From Bacillaceae bacterium S4-13-56 (lineage in GTDB: Bacteria > Bacillota > Bacilli > Bacillales > JAWJLM01): a stretch of DNA of 64,000 nucleotides. The notes beneath the pieces are model-generated. The model was not told the origin of the DNA. It ran no database searches and was given only the letters and a program-made list of their open reading frames with translations. Positions 37,086 to 46,178 of this stretch are shown here, piece by piece. The stretch is from the NCBI GenBank assembly GCA_040191315.1, contig JAWJLM010000011.1:32418-96417 (forward strand), written 5' to 3'. A program made the translations under genes and the position numbers. Position 1 is the stretch's first letter, and each line of letters opens with the position of its first letter.

Positions 37086-37112
37086 TAGCGTTAACATCCC
37101 ATGTTAACGCTA
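37086..37112 (-). terminator. Inverted repeat at the end of spmB, probable terminator
   Basis: Perfect 12-bp arms TAGCGTTAACAT and ATGTTAACGCTA with a CCC loop; the arm contains the spmB stop codon. The following T run is poor (ATTTCTATG), so termination may be partial. Confidence 0.5.
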
Positions 37113-37640
37113 CCCAAATACCATTGACACAATAAGAATTGATGCTATTATACCAATTAAATCAGCTAATAGTCCAACCTTTAGAGCATCTCCCATTTTT
37201 CTTATCCCAACCGCGCCAAAGTAGACTGTAATAATATATAAAGTGGTGTCTGTACTCCCTTGCATAGTGGAGGCTAGTCTTCCAATGAAGGAATCGGCGC
37301 CATAAGTTTGGATTAGTTCTGTTGTCATTCCTAAGGCCGCCGTGCCCGAAATGGGACGGACGAGAGCCAAAGGAACAATTTCGGATGGAATACCTATTAG
37401 ATTTAACAAAGGTTCAAGAAACGATGTGAATGCCTCCATAGCTCCAGAAGCCCTAAAAATAGCAATGGACACCATCATTCCTAATAAAAACGGCAAAAGA
37501 TTACTTGCAATTTTTAACCCTTCTTTTCCTCCTTCAACGAAAGCTTCATAAGCTGGAACTTTTCGATATAATCCAACTAATAGGATAAAAAGGATTACTC
37601 CAGGAATAATCCACGTACTTATAGTTCCAATCCACTCCAT
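37110..37640 (-). CDS. spmB: Spore maturation protein B
   Basis: Gate/nucleoside-recognition membrane protein with about five helices; works with SpmA in spore core dehydration. GKEGLKIASNLLPFLLGM and ALVRPISGTAALGM are the family hallmarks. 176 aa. The start overlaps the spmA stop by one base. Confidence 0.95.
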   Translation of the reverse strand: MEWIGTISTWIIPGVILFILLVGLYRKVPAYEAFVEGGKEGLKIASNLLPFLLGMMVSIAIFRASGAMEAFTSFLEPLLNLIGIPSEIVPLALVRPISGTAALGMTTELIQTYGADSFIGRLASTMQGSTDTTLYIITVYFGAVGIRKMGDALKVGLLADLIGIIASILIVSMVFG

Positions 37641-38227
37641 TATACCCCCCTCCTAATCCGGAGAAAATGAAAGAAGCGATCAATAATTAAAGCTCCAATG
37701 GTTGATATTGCAGTGGCTACAATGGTAGTTCCCACAATTTCCGTAGGTGATATCGACCCATATTTTATTCGAATAGCAATAACTGTTGTCGGAATCAAGG
37801 TCAAGCTTGATGTATTTATAGCTAATAGAGTAATCATAGAGCGACTGGCATCATTCCTTCCATGTAACCTTTTCATCTCCTCCATGGCTTTTATTCCCAT
37901 AGGAGTTGCGGCGTTACCTAAACCAAATAAATTTGCTGTAATATTGGAAAGAATATATCCCATTGCTGGATGATCTGGAGGAATATCTGGAAAAATGCGC
38001 GTTACGATTGGACGGAAAATTCTAGATAAAGCTCTTAAGACTCCTCCATATTCAGCTATTTTCATCATTCCTAACCAAAACACTAATACACTAAGTAAAC
38101 CAATCGTAACCGCTACTGCCTCTTCCGCACTTTGAAATAGTGCTTTATTTACTTCATCCATTGTTCCATTAAACATGGCAAAAATTATTCCTATAACCGC
38201 CATAAACATCCATATGTAATTAACCAT
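37640..38227 (-). CDS. spmA: Spore maturation protein A
   Basis: Partner of SpmB, polytopic Gate-domain protein, 195 aa, with GLGNAATPMGIKAMEEM and INTSSLTLIPTTVIAIR. Cotranscribed with dacB upstream (3 bp apart) and spmB downstream, the conserved dacB-spmA-spmB sporulation operon. Confidence 0.95.
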   Translation of the reverse strand: MVNYIWMFMAVIGIIFAMFNGTMDEVNKALFQSAEEAVAVTIGLLSVLVFWLGMMKIAEYGGVLRALSRIFRPIVTRIFPDIPPDHPAMGYILSNITANLFGLGNAATPMGIKAMEEMKRLHGRNDASRSMITLLAINTSSLTLIPTTVIAIRIKYGSISPTEIVGTTIVATAISTIGALIIDRFFHFLRIRRGV

Positions 38228-38230
38228 CAG

Positions 38231-39313
38231 TTATTTCACTCCGATCAATTGGAAAAAGACTTCCATAGTCAAAGACATGATCGAATGTTTATTCTTCGGA
38301 TTTGTAGAAACTACATTTGAGGAGGCTATTTCTTGATCATCCAACTCATAAAACATCCTTCCAAGTACGTCACTGTTTTTTTCTTGTTTAGGTATCCACT
38401 TTGCTTCTACTCTTGATACTTCCTCTTGGGTCAGCGGATATTTTTTTGAATTAGGGAAATAGGCTGTCCGATCGTCAAAGATCCATTGTTCAGAAAGCTT
38501 TCCTTCTTTTTGTAAGGTCTCTAATTTAAAATTTTTAAATCCCCACTCAAATAAGGCCTGATGATCATTCCAATCATCTGGAGCATTTAATGTTACTGCA
38601 ATTAAGTCCATTCCATCCTTATGTGCAGAAGAGACAAGCGTTCTCCCTGCTGCTCTCGTATACCCTGTTTTTCCTCCTGTACAATACTCATAATACGCTG
38701 TTAATAGCTTATTTTTATTTTTCCAGCTATACGTACGATTTTCTGATTTATACCATTCAGTTCCAGAAATCTTCCGAAATGTTTCATTATCCATCGCATG
38801 TTTCATAAGTAAAGCCATATCATAAGCTGTAGAATAATGAGACTCAGAGTCCAAGCCATGCGGATTATCAAAAGAACTGTTTTGCATCCCAATCCATGCT
38901 GCTTTTTCGTTCATAAGATAACTAAATCCTTCTACGCTACCCCCTAGATATTCTGCAATAGCGACAGCCGCATCATTACCTGATCTTAGCATCAAACCAT
39001 AGACTAGATCCTTGAGTTTGATCTTTTCTCCTTCCTCTAAGTAAATGGAAGAACCTTCCGTGTGTGTGGCATTCTTACTTACGGTAACTGTTTGATCCAT
39101 CTTTCCTGACTCAACAGCTATAATTGCAGTCATAATCTTTGTAATGCTTGCGATTAATCTTTCCTCATGTGCCTTTTTTTCATAAAGGATTCTCCCAGTA
39201 GATTGTTCTATTAAAACCGCATTTCTAGCTGACACATTAGGCCCTCCAGAAGCAGAAACGGTTACAGTAAAGCTAATCCAAAGAATTAATCCGATGATCC
39301 CAATCCTTCTCAC
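38231..39313 (-). CDS. dacB: D-alanyl-D-alanine carboxypeptidase DacB (spore cortex)
   Basis: Penicillin-binding protein 5* that trims cortex peptidoglycan cross-links. Signal peptide at about 1-22; SxxK as SITK, SxN as SGN(D), KTG as GGKTGYT; C-terminal amphipathic membrane-anchor helix (MSLTMEVFFQLIGVK). The GTG at 39313 has GGGAGG 7 bp upstream and is favoured over the frame start at 39328. 360 aa. First gene of dacB-spmAB. Confidence 0.93.
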   Translation of the reverse strand: MRRIGIIGLILWISFTVTVSASGGPNVSARNAVLIEQSTGRILYEKKAHEERLIASITKIMTAIIAVESGKMDQTVTVSKNATHTEGSSIYLEEGEKIKLKDLVYGLMLRSGNDAAVAIAEYLGGSVEGFSYLMNEKAAWIGMQNSSFDNPHGLDSESHYSTAYDMALLMKHAMDNETFRKISGTEWYKSENRTYSWKNKNKLLTAYYEYCTGGKTGYTRAAGRTLVSSAHKDGMDLIAVTLNAPDDWNDHQALFEWGFKNFKLETLQKEGKLSEQWIFDDRTAYFPNSKKYPLTQEEVSRVEAKWIPKQEKNSDVLGRMFYELDDQEIASSNVVSTNPKNKHSIMSLTMEVFFQLIGVK

Positions 39314-39377
39314 GTAAGTTCCTCCCATCCGCTCTTTGTTATCAATGTATGAAAAAGAGGACGGGCTTATGATTCCT

Positions 39378-39412
39378 AAAAAAAGAAAACCCCTTTAAGA
39401 AGGGGTTTCAGT
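39378..39412 (-). terminator. Terminator after ypuI
   Basis: AAAACCCCTT / AAGGGGTTT stem that contains the last codons of ypuI with the TAA stop in the loop; T-rich tail on the minus strand. Confidence 0.8.
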
Positions 39413-39904
39413 GTCATCATGCATCACAATTTTTGTTCGATAATCCGTTTCATAATAGGCAAGCTCTTCTCTTATATCTTGAAATGGTTTTTCAAGTTCT
39501 CTAATTAATTGAGAGAAGGATGGCGGGGCATCCTTATAGAAGCGAATCGCATTTTTTCCTGTGTAAGCTGCTCGACTATTTTCATACCATGGTTCTTCCT
39601 TTGGAGAAAAGAACTCAGAAATACATTGATGATAAATAACATATAAAGTTTTTTCAGCAGCAGACTTTCGAAAGACTTCAGATTTTAGGATAACTTCTAC
39701 AGCATCTTGTGCTTCATTGCAAAAAACTTCTAACCTCCGAAGTGTGGCAAGTAAATGACGATAATAATCTTGATTCTCATTTTTCACTTCCTGCTGAAGT
39801 TCCTTTAAATTATGGTTGTCCAAATAATCCGCCATTTTATTGGTCACTTGATCCAAAAAAGTCTCCACTTGTTCCATTTGTGACCGAACGAGTGTATTGC
39901 TCAT
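39395..39904 (-). CDS. ypuI: YpuI-like protein (DUF3907 type)
   Basis: 169-residue soluble, helical protein of unknown function. Length and position just upstream of dacB match YpuI. The ATG at 39904 has AGGGA upstream. Conserved-looking features include FFSPKEEPWYENSRAAYTG, otherwise no known motif. Confidence 0.72.
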   Translation of the reverse strand: MSNTLVRSQMEQVETFLDQVTNKMADYLDNHNLKELQQEVKNENQDYYRHLLATLRRLEVFCNEAQDAVEVILKSEVFRKSAAEKTLYVIYHQCISEFFSPKEEPWYENSRAAYTGKNAIRFYKDAPPSFSQLIRELEKPFQDIREELAYYETDYRTKIVMHDDTETPS

Positions 39905-39960
39905 TTCAATCCCTCCCAAGGGCACGAAGTTGTATTTAAAAAGGTAAGAAAGTATAAAAC

Positions 39961-40145
39961 CTGACTAGCTTCAGCGATAAAATTTACCAAGCCACAATCT
40001 CAGTTTTTGTTCCGAGCAATAGCATGAAAGAAAGCTACTTAGAGCTTCTTCACAGAATCAAGAGCTTTTCTTGATTCCAGGGACAGCCTATCCATTAGAG
40101 TTGGTTCCCCCATCTCGGTAGATGATTATGGCGCTTGAGTTTTAC
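39961..40145 (-). repeat. Degenerate family B-like repeat, copy 4
   Basis: Inverted relative to copy 1: starts CTAGCTTCAGCG and ends GGCGCTTGAG, with AAGCTACTTAGAGCT and GTTCCGAGCAATAGC as diverged matches to the 42.3-kb copy. Fills the 260-bp gap between ypuI and the next gene. Confidence 0.45.
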
Positions 40146-40164
40146 TGATATTGCTATTGTATGA

Positions 40165-40578
40165 TTAATCTTCAATAAAAGATGTATTTGATTCTAAATA
40201 ATAACTTTCACCATCGGCAATCTTCATACAAAGTTGTTGCATTGAGTCCCATTTTATGTCTTTAAATATTTTTTTATAGTCTTCCAGTTCACTTATATAC
40301 ACTTTTTTTCTGGATTTCCATTCTGGATTCCTGATCAATGCAATTAGGGCTACTACGTCTTTTAGATCGACTGTTTTCTCTCCGAATATCATAATTGGAT
40401 CACTCTCAAAAGGGGTGAATTCTGATCGTAATTCATCGAAATAACGGACATAGAGTAAAGAAAAAACATGATCTTCACCATCAATATCTAAAAGCACTTC
40501 CGAACGATTAAAGAAATCCTCGGGTGAATTTGATTTTTCTTTATCTAACTCATATCCATGGATCTGTTTAATTTTCAT
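40165..40578 (-). CDS. Hypothetical protein, 137 aa
   Basis: I do not recognise this family. It begins MKIKQIHGYELDKEK and is soluble and charged, with no signal peptide or transmembrane segment; the middle (VALIALIRNPEWKSRKKVY) is the only hydrophobic part. The ATG at 40578 has GTGGAGG 7 bp upstream. It sits between repeat copy B4 and scpB on the same strand as its neighbours. Confidence 0.6.
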   Translation of the reverse strand: MKIKQIHGYELDKEKSNSPEDFFNRSEVLLDIDGEDHVFSLLYVRYFDELRSEFTPFESDPIMIFGEKTVDLKDVVALIALIRNPEWKSRKKVYISELEDYKKIFKDIKWDSMQQLCMKIADGESYYLESNTSFIED

Positions 40579-40647
40579 TTTCATTCCTCCACTTCCCAAT
40601 TTACCCTTTTATCATACCACAAAAAATATTCATAGGAACAAAATACT

Positions 40648-41235
40648 TCATTCCTCTAGGGGTGATGCACTATATCTTCTTAGAAATAAGTCAGGACTAC
40701 CCTCTTCTTCTCCCAGTACGTTTTCTTCTGGCAAAGGAGGTAAGTCTTCCAAGCTTGATAAACCGAAATACGTCAAAAAATTAGTTGTGGTGCCGAATAA
40801 TATAGGTCTACCAGCACCTTCCTTTCTTCCTTTTTCTTCAACCAACCCTCTCGATACAAGTGTTTGGATCGCACGATCACTGTTGACCCCCCGCACTTCC
40901 TCTACTTCAACACGTGTTATCGGTTGACGATAAGCAATAATAGATAATGCTTCTAGTGCAGCTTGAGAAAGCCTGGAAGCTTGTGGAGATTCCATTAATC
41001 TTTGAAAGTAAACAGCGTGCTCCGGTTTTGTGGTCAACTGATAAATTTCTCCAGACCTCATGAGCATCATTCCACGTTGTGTATTTTCATAATCATACTT
41101 TAATTCTTCAATCACTACATCTATCGTGTTTAAATCCACCTCTAGAATGTGGGCTAGTTGTTTTTTAGTTAGTCCCTCATCTCCGGATGCAAAAAGCAAA
41201 CCTTCAACAACAGCTTTCCATTTTACTTCTTCCAT
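40648..41235 (-). CDS. scpB: Segregation and condensation protein B
   Basis: Accessory subunit of the SMC-ScpA-ScpB condensin. Two winged-helix domains are recognisable (EGLLFASGDEGLTKKQLA; RLSQAALEALSIIAYRQPITRVEVEEVRG split over about 90-120). 195 aa. Its start overlaps scpA by 13 bp. Confidence 0.95.
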   Translation of the reverse strand: MEEVKWKAVVEGLLFASGDEGLTKKQLAHILEVDLNTIDVVIEELKYDYENTQRGMMLMRSGEIYQLTTKPEHAVYFQRLMESPQASRLSQAALEALSIIAYRQPITRVEVEEVRGVNSDRAIQTLVSRGLVEEKGRKEGAGRPILFGTTTNFLTYFGLSSLEDLPPLPEENVLGEEEGSPDLFLRRYSASPLEE

Positions 41236-41978
41236 ACTACTTCCTCCATCTTGAACACTCGGATTTCTCCAAAATGTTCATTTTGCACGCAATATACGTG
41301 ATGACCTTTCATCAGTTCCAAAATAGCAATAAAAGTAACAACAATGTGATTCCTGCTTGCTATTGGAAATAATTGATGAAATAAAATCCCTTCTGAACTA
41401 TATTCTAACGACAAAAGGATTTCTTCCATTCTTTGTTGGATTGGAATTTCCTGTTTTTGCACCCTTGTTTCAAGTGGTTCGTCCCACTTTTTTCTTTCTA
41501 ACATTTTTTTCATTGCAGCAATCATGTCAAATAAAGAAACCTCTAGTGGGGCAGGGCTAGAATCTGAATTTTTGTACTCCTCTAATCCAGTTGGAGGTCT
41601 AGTATATACCTGATTTTGATCAAGTTCTCTCTGTTGCAGCTCGTGTGCAGCTTCCTTATATTTTCGGTATTCTATGAGTCGCCTCATTAACTCATCCCTA
41701 GGGTCTTCTTCTTCTAAATCTAAATCTTCAGGTTCCAATTCTTGTCTGGGAATCAACATGTAACTTTTCATAGCCAGTAAAGTAGCAGCCATAACGAGGT
41801 ACTCACTAGCGATATCAAGCCTTAACTCCTTCATAGTATGTATATACGTCATATACTGCTCTGTGATCGTTGACACGGGAATATCATAAATATCTATTTC
41901 ATACTGTTGGATCAAGTGTAATAACAGATCCAACGGTCCTTCAAAAGCTTCTAATTTTACACGATACATTTGATCCAT
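41223..41978 (-). CDS. scpA: Segregation and condensation protein A (kleisin)
   Basis: Kleisin bridging the SMC heads. The N-terminal FEGPLDLLLHLI motif at about residues 12-23 is the family signature; the C-terminal winged helix (GILFHQLFP...) binds the SMC cap. 251 aa. GAGAGGAAA upstream of the ATG. Operon with scpB. Confidence 0.95.
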   Translation of the reverse strand: MDQMYRVKLEAFEGPLDLLLHLIQQYEIDIYDIPVSTITEQYMTYIHTMKELRLDIASEYLVMAATLLAMKSYMLIPRQELEPEDLDLEEEDPRDELMRRLIEYRKYKEAAHELQQRELDQNQVYTRPPTGLEEYKNSDSSPAPLEVSLFDMIAAMKKMLERKKWDEPLETRVQKQEIPIQQRMEEILLSLEYSSEGILFHQLFPIASRNHIVVTFIAILELMKGHHVYCVQNEHFGEIRVFKMEEVVWKK

Positions 41979-42120
41979 AATGAAATTTCCTCTCCAAAAA
42001 AGGATAATTCTATCAAACGCCTACACCAATATTAGGATACCGGCATATGTTACAACGTAAGATAAATCTTACCGAAAAAACGGGAATTCGTTAACAAATT
42101 ATTTCAAGGAGGTAATAAAA

Positions 42121-42207
42121 ATGGGTGCTACAGGTTATGGCGCTGGATTTTCTTTAATAGTAGTGTTATTTATTCTACTAATTATTGTAGGTGCTGCTTG
42201 GTTCTAA
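42121..42207 (+). CDS. YjcZ-family small sporulation protein
   Basis: 28 residues: a Gly/Ala-rich N-terminus (MGATGYGAGFS), then one hydrophobic helix (LIVVLFILLIIVGAAW) ending in Phe. This is the form of the YjcZ/SscA group of tiny spore-assembly proteins. A strong CAAGGAGG lies 7 bp upstream of the ATG. Too short for a usual ORF scan. Confidence 0.8.
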   Translation: MGATGYGAGFSLIVVLFILLIIVGAAWF

Positions 42208-42274
42208 AACAATAGTAAGAGAAGGGGCGTACTTTTACGTCCCTATTTTTGTTCCAAAATAAAGTATAAAATAT

Positions 42275-42410
42275 GTCTAACTCCAGCGAAAAAGCTTCAT
42301 CGAGTGATCTTCGAAGTTTTTGCCCCGAATAATCGCACAAAGGAAAGCTACTTAGAGCTACTTTGCAGAAACAAGTGCTTTTTTGTTTCGAAGGCGCTTG
42401 CGCTTTTCTT
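42275..42410 (-). repeat. Dispersed repeat family B, copy 2 (inverted)
   Basis: Begins CTAACTCCAGCG and ends AAGGCGCTTGCGCTTTTC, the reverse complement of copy 1 at 17.6 kb with about 80% visible identity. Lies between the yjcZ-type gene and ypuF. The open frame overlapping it on the minus strand is not called. Confidence 0.75.
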
Positions 42411-42502
42411 ATGCCATATCTTTTTTCCAAATACATCATATGTTAAACTTTATCATAACGTCCTCCTATTTGAGTAGTTATATTTAAAAGGGTGAATTAT
42501 TT

Positions 42503-43024
42503 ATGTATGATTCTGCTTATATTGATTATTTGGCCCATTTACATGGTACAAGAGATTATTTTGAATGTCACGAATTGTTAGAAGAGAGATGGAAAAGGGA
42601 TCTGCCATTAAAAAAAGATGCAATCCTTGTTGGGTTTATACAATACGCCGTATCTCTCTATCATTATCGTAGAAATAATTATGAAGGAGCCATACGTACA
42701 CTTGAAAAGGCCATGACCATCTTTTCTGAAAAAGAGTCAGAAATACAAGAATATGGTATTGACTCTCCACATTTTCAAAGAAAACTAACAGAGCTTTTTC
42801 AAACAATGAAGGCTAAGAAGCCTTATAAAAGTATAAATATCCCACTAAGTGATCCTATTCTTATTGAAAAAGTAAAGAAAAGATGTCTTGAATTGAACTG
42901 TACCTTTGGAGATCAAAGCAATTTACAAGACAAGTTATTAGTTCATAAGCATAAAAAAAGAGATAGAACCGAGGTTATTCAAGAAAGGTTACAATCACTA
43001 CAAAAAAAAACTAAGGCAAAATAG
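42503..43024 (+). CDS. ypuF: DUF309 protein YpuF
   Basis: 173 aa. The DUF309 motif (YFECHELLEERWK) is at about residues 18-31, followed by the helical FIQYAVSLYHYRRNNYEGAIRTL-like repeat region. Function unknown. Transcribed opposite to scpA, as in B. subtilis, and converging on ribT. Confidence 0.85.
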   Translation: MYDSAYIDYLAHLHGTRDYFECHELLEERWKRDLPLKKDAILVGFIQYAVSLYHYRRNNYEGAIRTLEKAMTIFSEKESEIQEYGIDSPHFQRKLTELFQTMKAKKPYKSINIPLSDPILIEKVKKRCLELNCTFGDQSNLQDKLLVHKHKKRDRTEVIQERLQSLQKKTKAK

Positions 43025-43040
43025 CCTTAGTTTTTTATAG
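43010..43040. terminator. Bidirectional terminator between ypuF and ribT
   Basis: CTAAGGC / GCCTTAG stem with T6 on the plus side; the ypuF stop lies in the loop and the ribT stop just beyond. Confidence 0.85.
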
Positions 43041-43394
43041 TATCTTCGTTTGATTTTCGCATTTGTTAATAAATCTATCAGTTTGTTGATTTGCTATAAT
43101 TTTGAATTTTTCTCCAAAAAGTTGCTTTACTTCTTCTACCATTTTCTTTCCAATCCCCTGATTACGATGGGAAGGATTAACACTAATGTGTTGAATGATC
43201 ACTTTGTCTTCTTCAAAACGCACTCCGATAATACCCAGAATATCTTCTTCCTTCCATAAGTAAAGCTCCCAACTCGAGTTTTCCTCATATTCTTTAATTG
43301 TTTGTTGTAACTTCTTTACATCCTTTTCTTCTGGCATAAAAGAAAGTAACCCCATTGCAATTTTTTCAAAATTTTTCTTGAAACGCACCAACAT
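43035..43394 (-). CDS. ribT: GNAT acetyltransferase RibT
   Basis: 119-residue GNAT protein with the acetyl-CoA loop HRNQGIGKKMV. It matches RibT, the last gene of the B. subtilis riboflavin operon. Here there are no ribDEAH genes and no FMN riboswitch upstream, so it stands alone. Substrate unknown. Confidence 0.8.
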   Translation of the reverse strand: MLVRFKKNFEKIAMGLLSFMPEEKDVKKLQQTIKEYEENSSWELYLWKEEDILGIIGVRFEEDKVIIQHISVNPSHRNQGIGKKMVEEVKQLFGEKFKIIANQQTDRFINKCENQTKIL

Positions 43395-43620
43395 AATTAT
43401 CCCTCATTATTCGTTAGCTTTTCTTTCAATCAATAGGAACAGACTCAAATAACAAAAATGTTACTACTATTTATGACTGAATTTTTCTTATTTGTCAATC
43501 CTACCAGATAATAAATTACCAAATAAATGGTTATTTATAAAAAACTTTTTTTACTTATTATCCCCACTTAGTAAGAAACTATACTTCAAATTTAATAATT
43601 TCTCAACCGAGTCGATTTTC

Positions 43621-44049
43621 TCACCTAAATGTTTCTAAAATTCTCCATCCATCTGATTTTTTAGTGCCTATTCGAAAGGGTATCAAGTTAATTATTGACA
43701 TCCAGGCATTAAAATAAATAAAAAGCTGAATAGAATGGGGAGATCGATCAAGGATTGGAAAGAAAAAAAGAAAAATAAAAAGATTAAATAATGGTCCACC
43801 TAAACTAATAAAACGGTCCGAAATAATGCTCGGAGAGTTTAATTCAATTTGAGTGGAAGCTCCTCCAATAAAAAAGAAACGTAGGATAAATCTAATGTTT
43901 GACCATTTCAAGCTATGAACGACCCTCCCCCTTCCAAGATTTATTTCAATCTTATGTATATGGAAAAAGGACGCAGCAATTACATGACCTAATTCATGAA
44001 AAATTAGAGTAATGGGCGCAAAAATAAACAAAAATATTAATAAATCCAT
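43621..44049 (-). CDS. M50-type (site-2 protease-like) membrane metalloprotease
   Basis: 142 aa, about four hydrophobic helices. The zinc-binding HELGH is at residues 18-22 and a second-ligand motif NLIPFRIGTKKSDGW is near the C-terminus (NxxP...DG), so all M50 catalytic elements are present in a minimal protein. The ATG at 44049 has TAGGAGAGG upstream; the frame start at 44067 does not. Upstream lies ppiB (end at 44178). The 226 bp to ribT hold nothing I recognise. Substrate unknown. Confidence 0.75.
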   Translation of the reverse strand: MDLLIFLFIFAPITLIFHELGHVIAASFFHIHKIEINLGRGRVVHSLKWSNIRFILRFFFIGGASTQIELNSPSIISDRFISLGGPLFNLFIFLFFFPILDRSPHSIQLFIYFNAWMSIINLIPFRIGTKKSDGWRILETFR

Positions 44050-44154
44050 AACCTCTCCTATAAACATTTTTTCTTACATCTAGAATACTCTTTTTCTAAA
44101 AAAAGAAAAAGAGGTTTAACTAGCATAAAGGAATCATACCGTCTCAGAACGAGA

Positions 44155-44178
44155 AAAGAGCTTACTTACGTAAGCTCT
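44155..44178 (-). terminator. Terminator after ppiB
   Basis: AAGAGCTTAC / GTAAGCTCTT stem with a TTAC-type loop, overlapping the ppiB stop region. Confidence 0.7.
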
Positions 44179-44615
44179 TACTCTTCTACAATATGAACTT
44201 CCTTCATTCGATCGCCTTGCTTGATCTCATCTACGTTTTCCATGCCTTCTACCACTTTTCCAAACACAGTGTGTACTCCGTTTAGATGTGGCTGTGGTTC
44301 AAAAACAATAAAAAACTGACTACCGCCTGTGTCCTTGCCAGCATGGGCCATAGAAAGAGAACCTCTTTCATGTTTATGAGGATTTCCCTCTGTTTCACAT
44401 TTAATTGTATATCCAGGGCCACCTGTTCCAGTTCCATTAGGACAACCACCTTGTGCAACGAAACCAGGAATCACACGATGAAAATTCAAGCCATTATAAA
44501 ATCCTTCTTTAATTAACTTTTCAAAATTAGCCACTGTTCCAGGTGCTTCATTAGGAAATAATTCAATTTTGACTTGTCCACCTTTTTCTAAGTCAATCAC
44601 TGCATATTTGCTCAT
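44178..44615 (-). CDS. ppiB: Peptidyl-prolyl cis-trans isomerase B (cyclophilin)
   Basis: Cytosolic cyclophilin catalysing prolyl isomerisation. Conserved [25 protein letters not shown] active-site segment is present (about residues 46-70; catalytic Arg in FHRV) and SQFFIV follows. 145 aa, family-typical for B. subtilis PpiB. Confidence 0.96.
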   Translation of the reverse strand: MSKYAVIDLEKGGQVKIELFPNEAPGTVANFEKLIKEGFYNGLNFHRVIPGFVAQGGCPNGTGTGGPGYTIKCETEGNPHKHERGSLSMAHAGKDTGGSQFFIVFEPQPHLNGVHTVFGKVVEGMENVDEIKQGDRMKEVHIVEE

Positions 44616-44732
44616 ATATTGCTTGCTCCTTCCTTTATCAAGATTGAATACTTCTCGATTATACGATAAAGAAACACAAAAAGAAAATAATGGGGGAAAC
44701 TTTCTCTTTCTTCCACTGTTGGTTTTTTTCTA

Positions 44733-46025
44733 TTATTTCTTATATTCTAAGTCTAAGCGAACTAGATCTTCAAAATCTTCTCTTTTCACAACTAATTGAT
44801 GATTGCCGTTTTCCACAAAGACGACTGCCGCTTTTGGAAAACGATTATAATGATTAGCCATAGCATATCCATAAGCTCCCGTGGAAGCCACTGCTAAATA
44901 ATCACCAGGATCAATGGAAGGAACTTTTAAATCCCAAATTAACATATCACCTGATTCGCAACACTTACCTGCAATGGAAACTAGCTGACTAGGCTCTTCT
45001 TCTAGTTTATTTGCAACTACGGCTTGGTATTTTGCCCCATATAATGCTGGGCGTAGATTATCTGTCATCCCTCCATCTACGGATGCATAAGTTCTTACCC
45101 CTGGAATTTCTTTAATAGACCCAAGACTGTATAGCGTAGTTCCTGCATCACCTACGATAGAGCGACCGGGCTCAATCCATATTTCAGGAATATCCATTTG
45201 GTAAACTTCCACTTGTCTCTTAACCTCTTCAACCAATGCCTCTACATATTTAGGTAATGGAAGTGGTTCATCATCAGAAGTGTACTTTATACCAAAGCCC
45301 CCACCCACATTAAATACTGCAGGTGTAAAATCTAGTTTATTTTTCCAATCAGCAGAAGCCTCAAACAATTTTCTGACAGCCATCACAAACCCATCAGTTT
45401 CAAAGATTTGAGAACCTATGTGACAATGGATTCCATCGACCTGGAAGTGGGGATCTTGTAGTAAAAGCTGTAATGCTTTTTCCACCTGTCCACTTTTTAA
45501 ATTAAAGCCAAATTTCGAATCCTCTTGGCCTGTTAAAATATAATCATGGGTGTGTGCTTCAATTCCAGGAGTCACACGGATTAGCACTCTCATTTTATGT
45601 TCATGTTTTTTTAATAGATCTTGTAGAAGGGCTATTTCATAAAAGTTATCAATTACGATACAACCTATATCCTCTTTTATGGCCATTTCCAGTTCTGCTA
45701 CACTCTTATTATTTCCGTGCATATGAATCTTTTTTCTTGGAAAACCAGCCTTTATGGCTGTGTAAAGCTCTCCTTGTGACACAACGTCCAAACTTAGCCC
45801 CTCTTCCTTTGCTAATTGAACCATAGCTACTGAAGAAAAAGCTTTACTAGCGTATGCAACCTGTGACTTAACACCTAATTTCTCAAAAGTATCCACAAAA
45901 CTACGTGCATTCGTACGTATTTTTTCAACATCATATATGAATAGCGGTGTTCCGTAGATTTTTCCTAACTCAACAACATCAACACCGTTTATCATTAAAT
46001 GGTTATTTTTTATTAAATTTTCCAA
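44733..46025 (-). CDS. lysA: Diaminopimelate decarboxylase
   Basis: Last step of lysine synthesis. The PLP lysine is in YASKAFSS near residue 60; HIGSQ, GGGFGI, EPGRSIV and the CCESGDML cysteine motif follow. About 430 aa. Starts are unclear: the TTG at 46025 is 8 bp after AGGGAG and gives MENLIKNN; the GTG at 46034 lies too close to it. Downstream of spoVAF, as in B. subtilis. I see no lysine riboswitch in the 140 bp upstream. Confidence 0.95.
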   Translation of the reverse strand: MENLIKNNHLMINGVDVVELGKIYGTPLFIYDVEKIRTNARSFVDTFEKLGVKSQVAYASKAFSSVAMVQLAKEEGLSLDVVSQGELYTAIKAGFPRKKIHMHGNNKSVAELEMAIKEDIGCIVIDNFYEIALLQDLLKKHEHKMRVLIRVTPGIEAHTHDYILTGQEDSKFGFNLKSGQVEKALQLLLQDPHFQVDGIHCHIGSQIFETDGFVMAVRKLFEASADWKNKLDFTPAVFNVGGGFGIKYTSDDEPLPLPKYVEALVEEVKRQVEVYQMDIPEIWIEPGRSIVGDAGTTLYSLGSIKEIPGVRTYASVDGGMTDNLRPALYGAKYQAVVANKLEEEPSQLVSIAGKCCESGDMLIWDLKVPSIDPGDYLAVASTGAYGYAMANHYNRFPKAAVVFVENGNHQLVVKREDFEDLVRLDLEYKK

Positions 46026-46147
46026 AACCAACACTCCCTAAAAATCTATTCCCACCGTCGAAGATCAATATCTAGTAAAAGATATAAAGTCATTATACTT
46101 TAATAAAGGGAAAAATTTAAGTCCTGAATAAAAAAAGGGAAATTAGA

Positions 46148-46178
46148 AAAAGCTACACGGGTTAGCCGAGTAGCTTTA
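46148..46178 (-). terminator. Terminator after spoVAF
   Basis: AAAGCTAC...GTAGCTTT stem with inner CGG/CCG pair; the minus strand continues TTTTTC and an AT-rich tail. It overlaps the spoVAF stop. Confidence 0.8.

Noticed and set aside
42182..42439. 85-codon minus-strand frame between the yjcZ-type gene and ypuF
   Set aside because: It spans repeat B2 and the downstream of the yjcZ-type gene; no SD and no protein-like pattern.
43395..43620. Possible gene or riboswitch in the AT-rich gap between ribT and the M50 gene
   Set aside because: No FMN-riboswitch-like conserved core, no frame with an SD; only AT-rich sequence is seen.
46035..46147. Lysine riboswitch upstream of lysA
   Set aside because: Only about 110 bp lie between lysA and the spoVAF terminator, and no L-box-like conserved core is visible.
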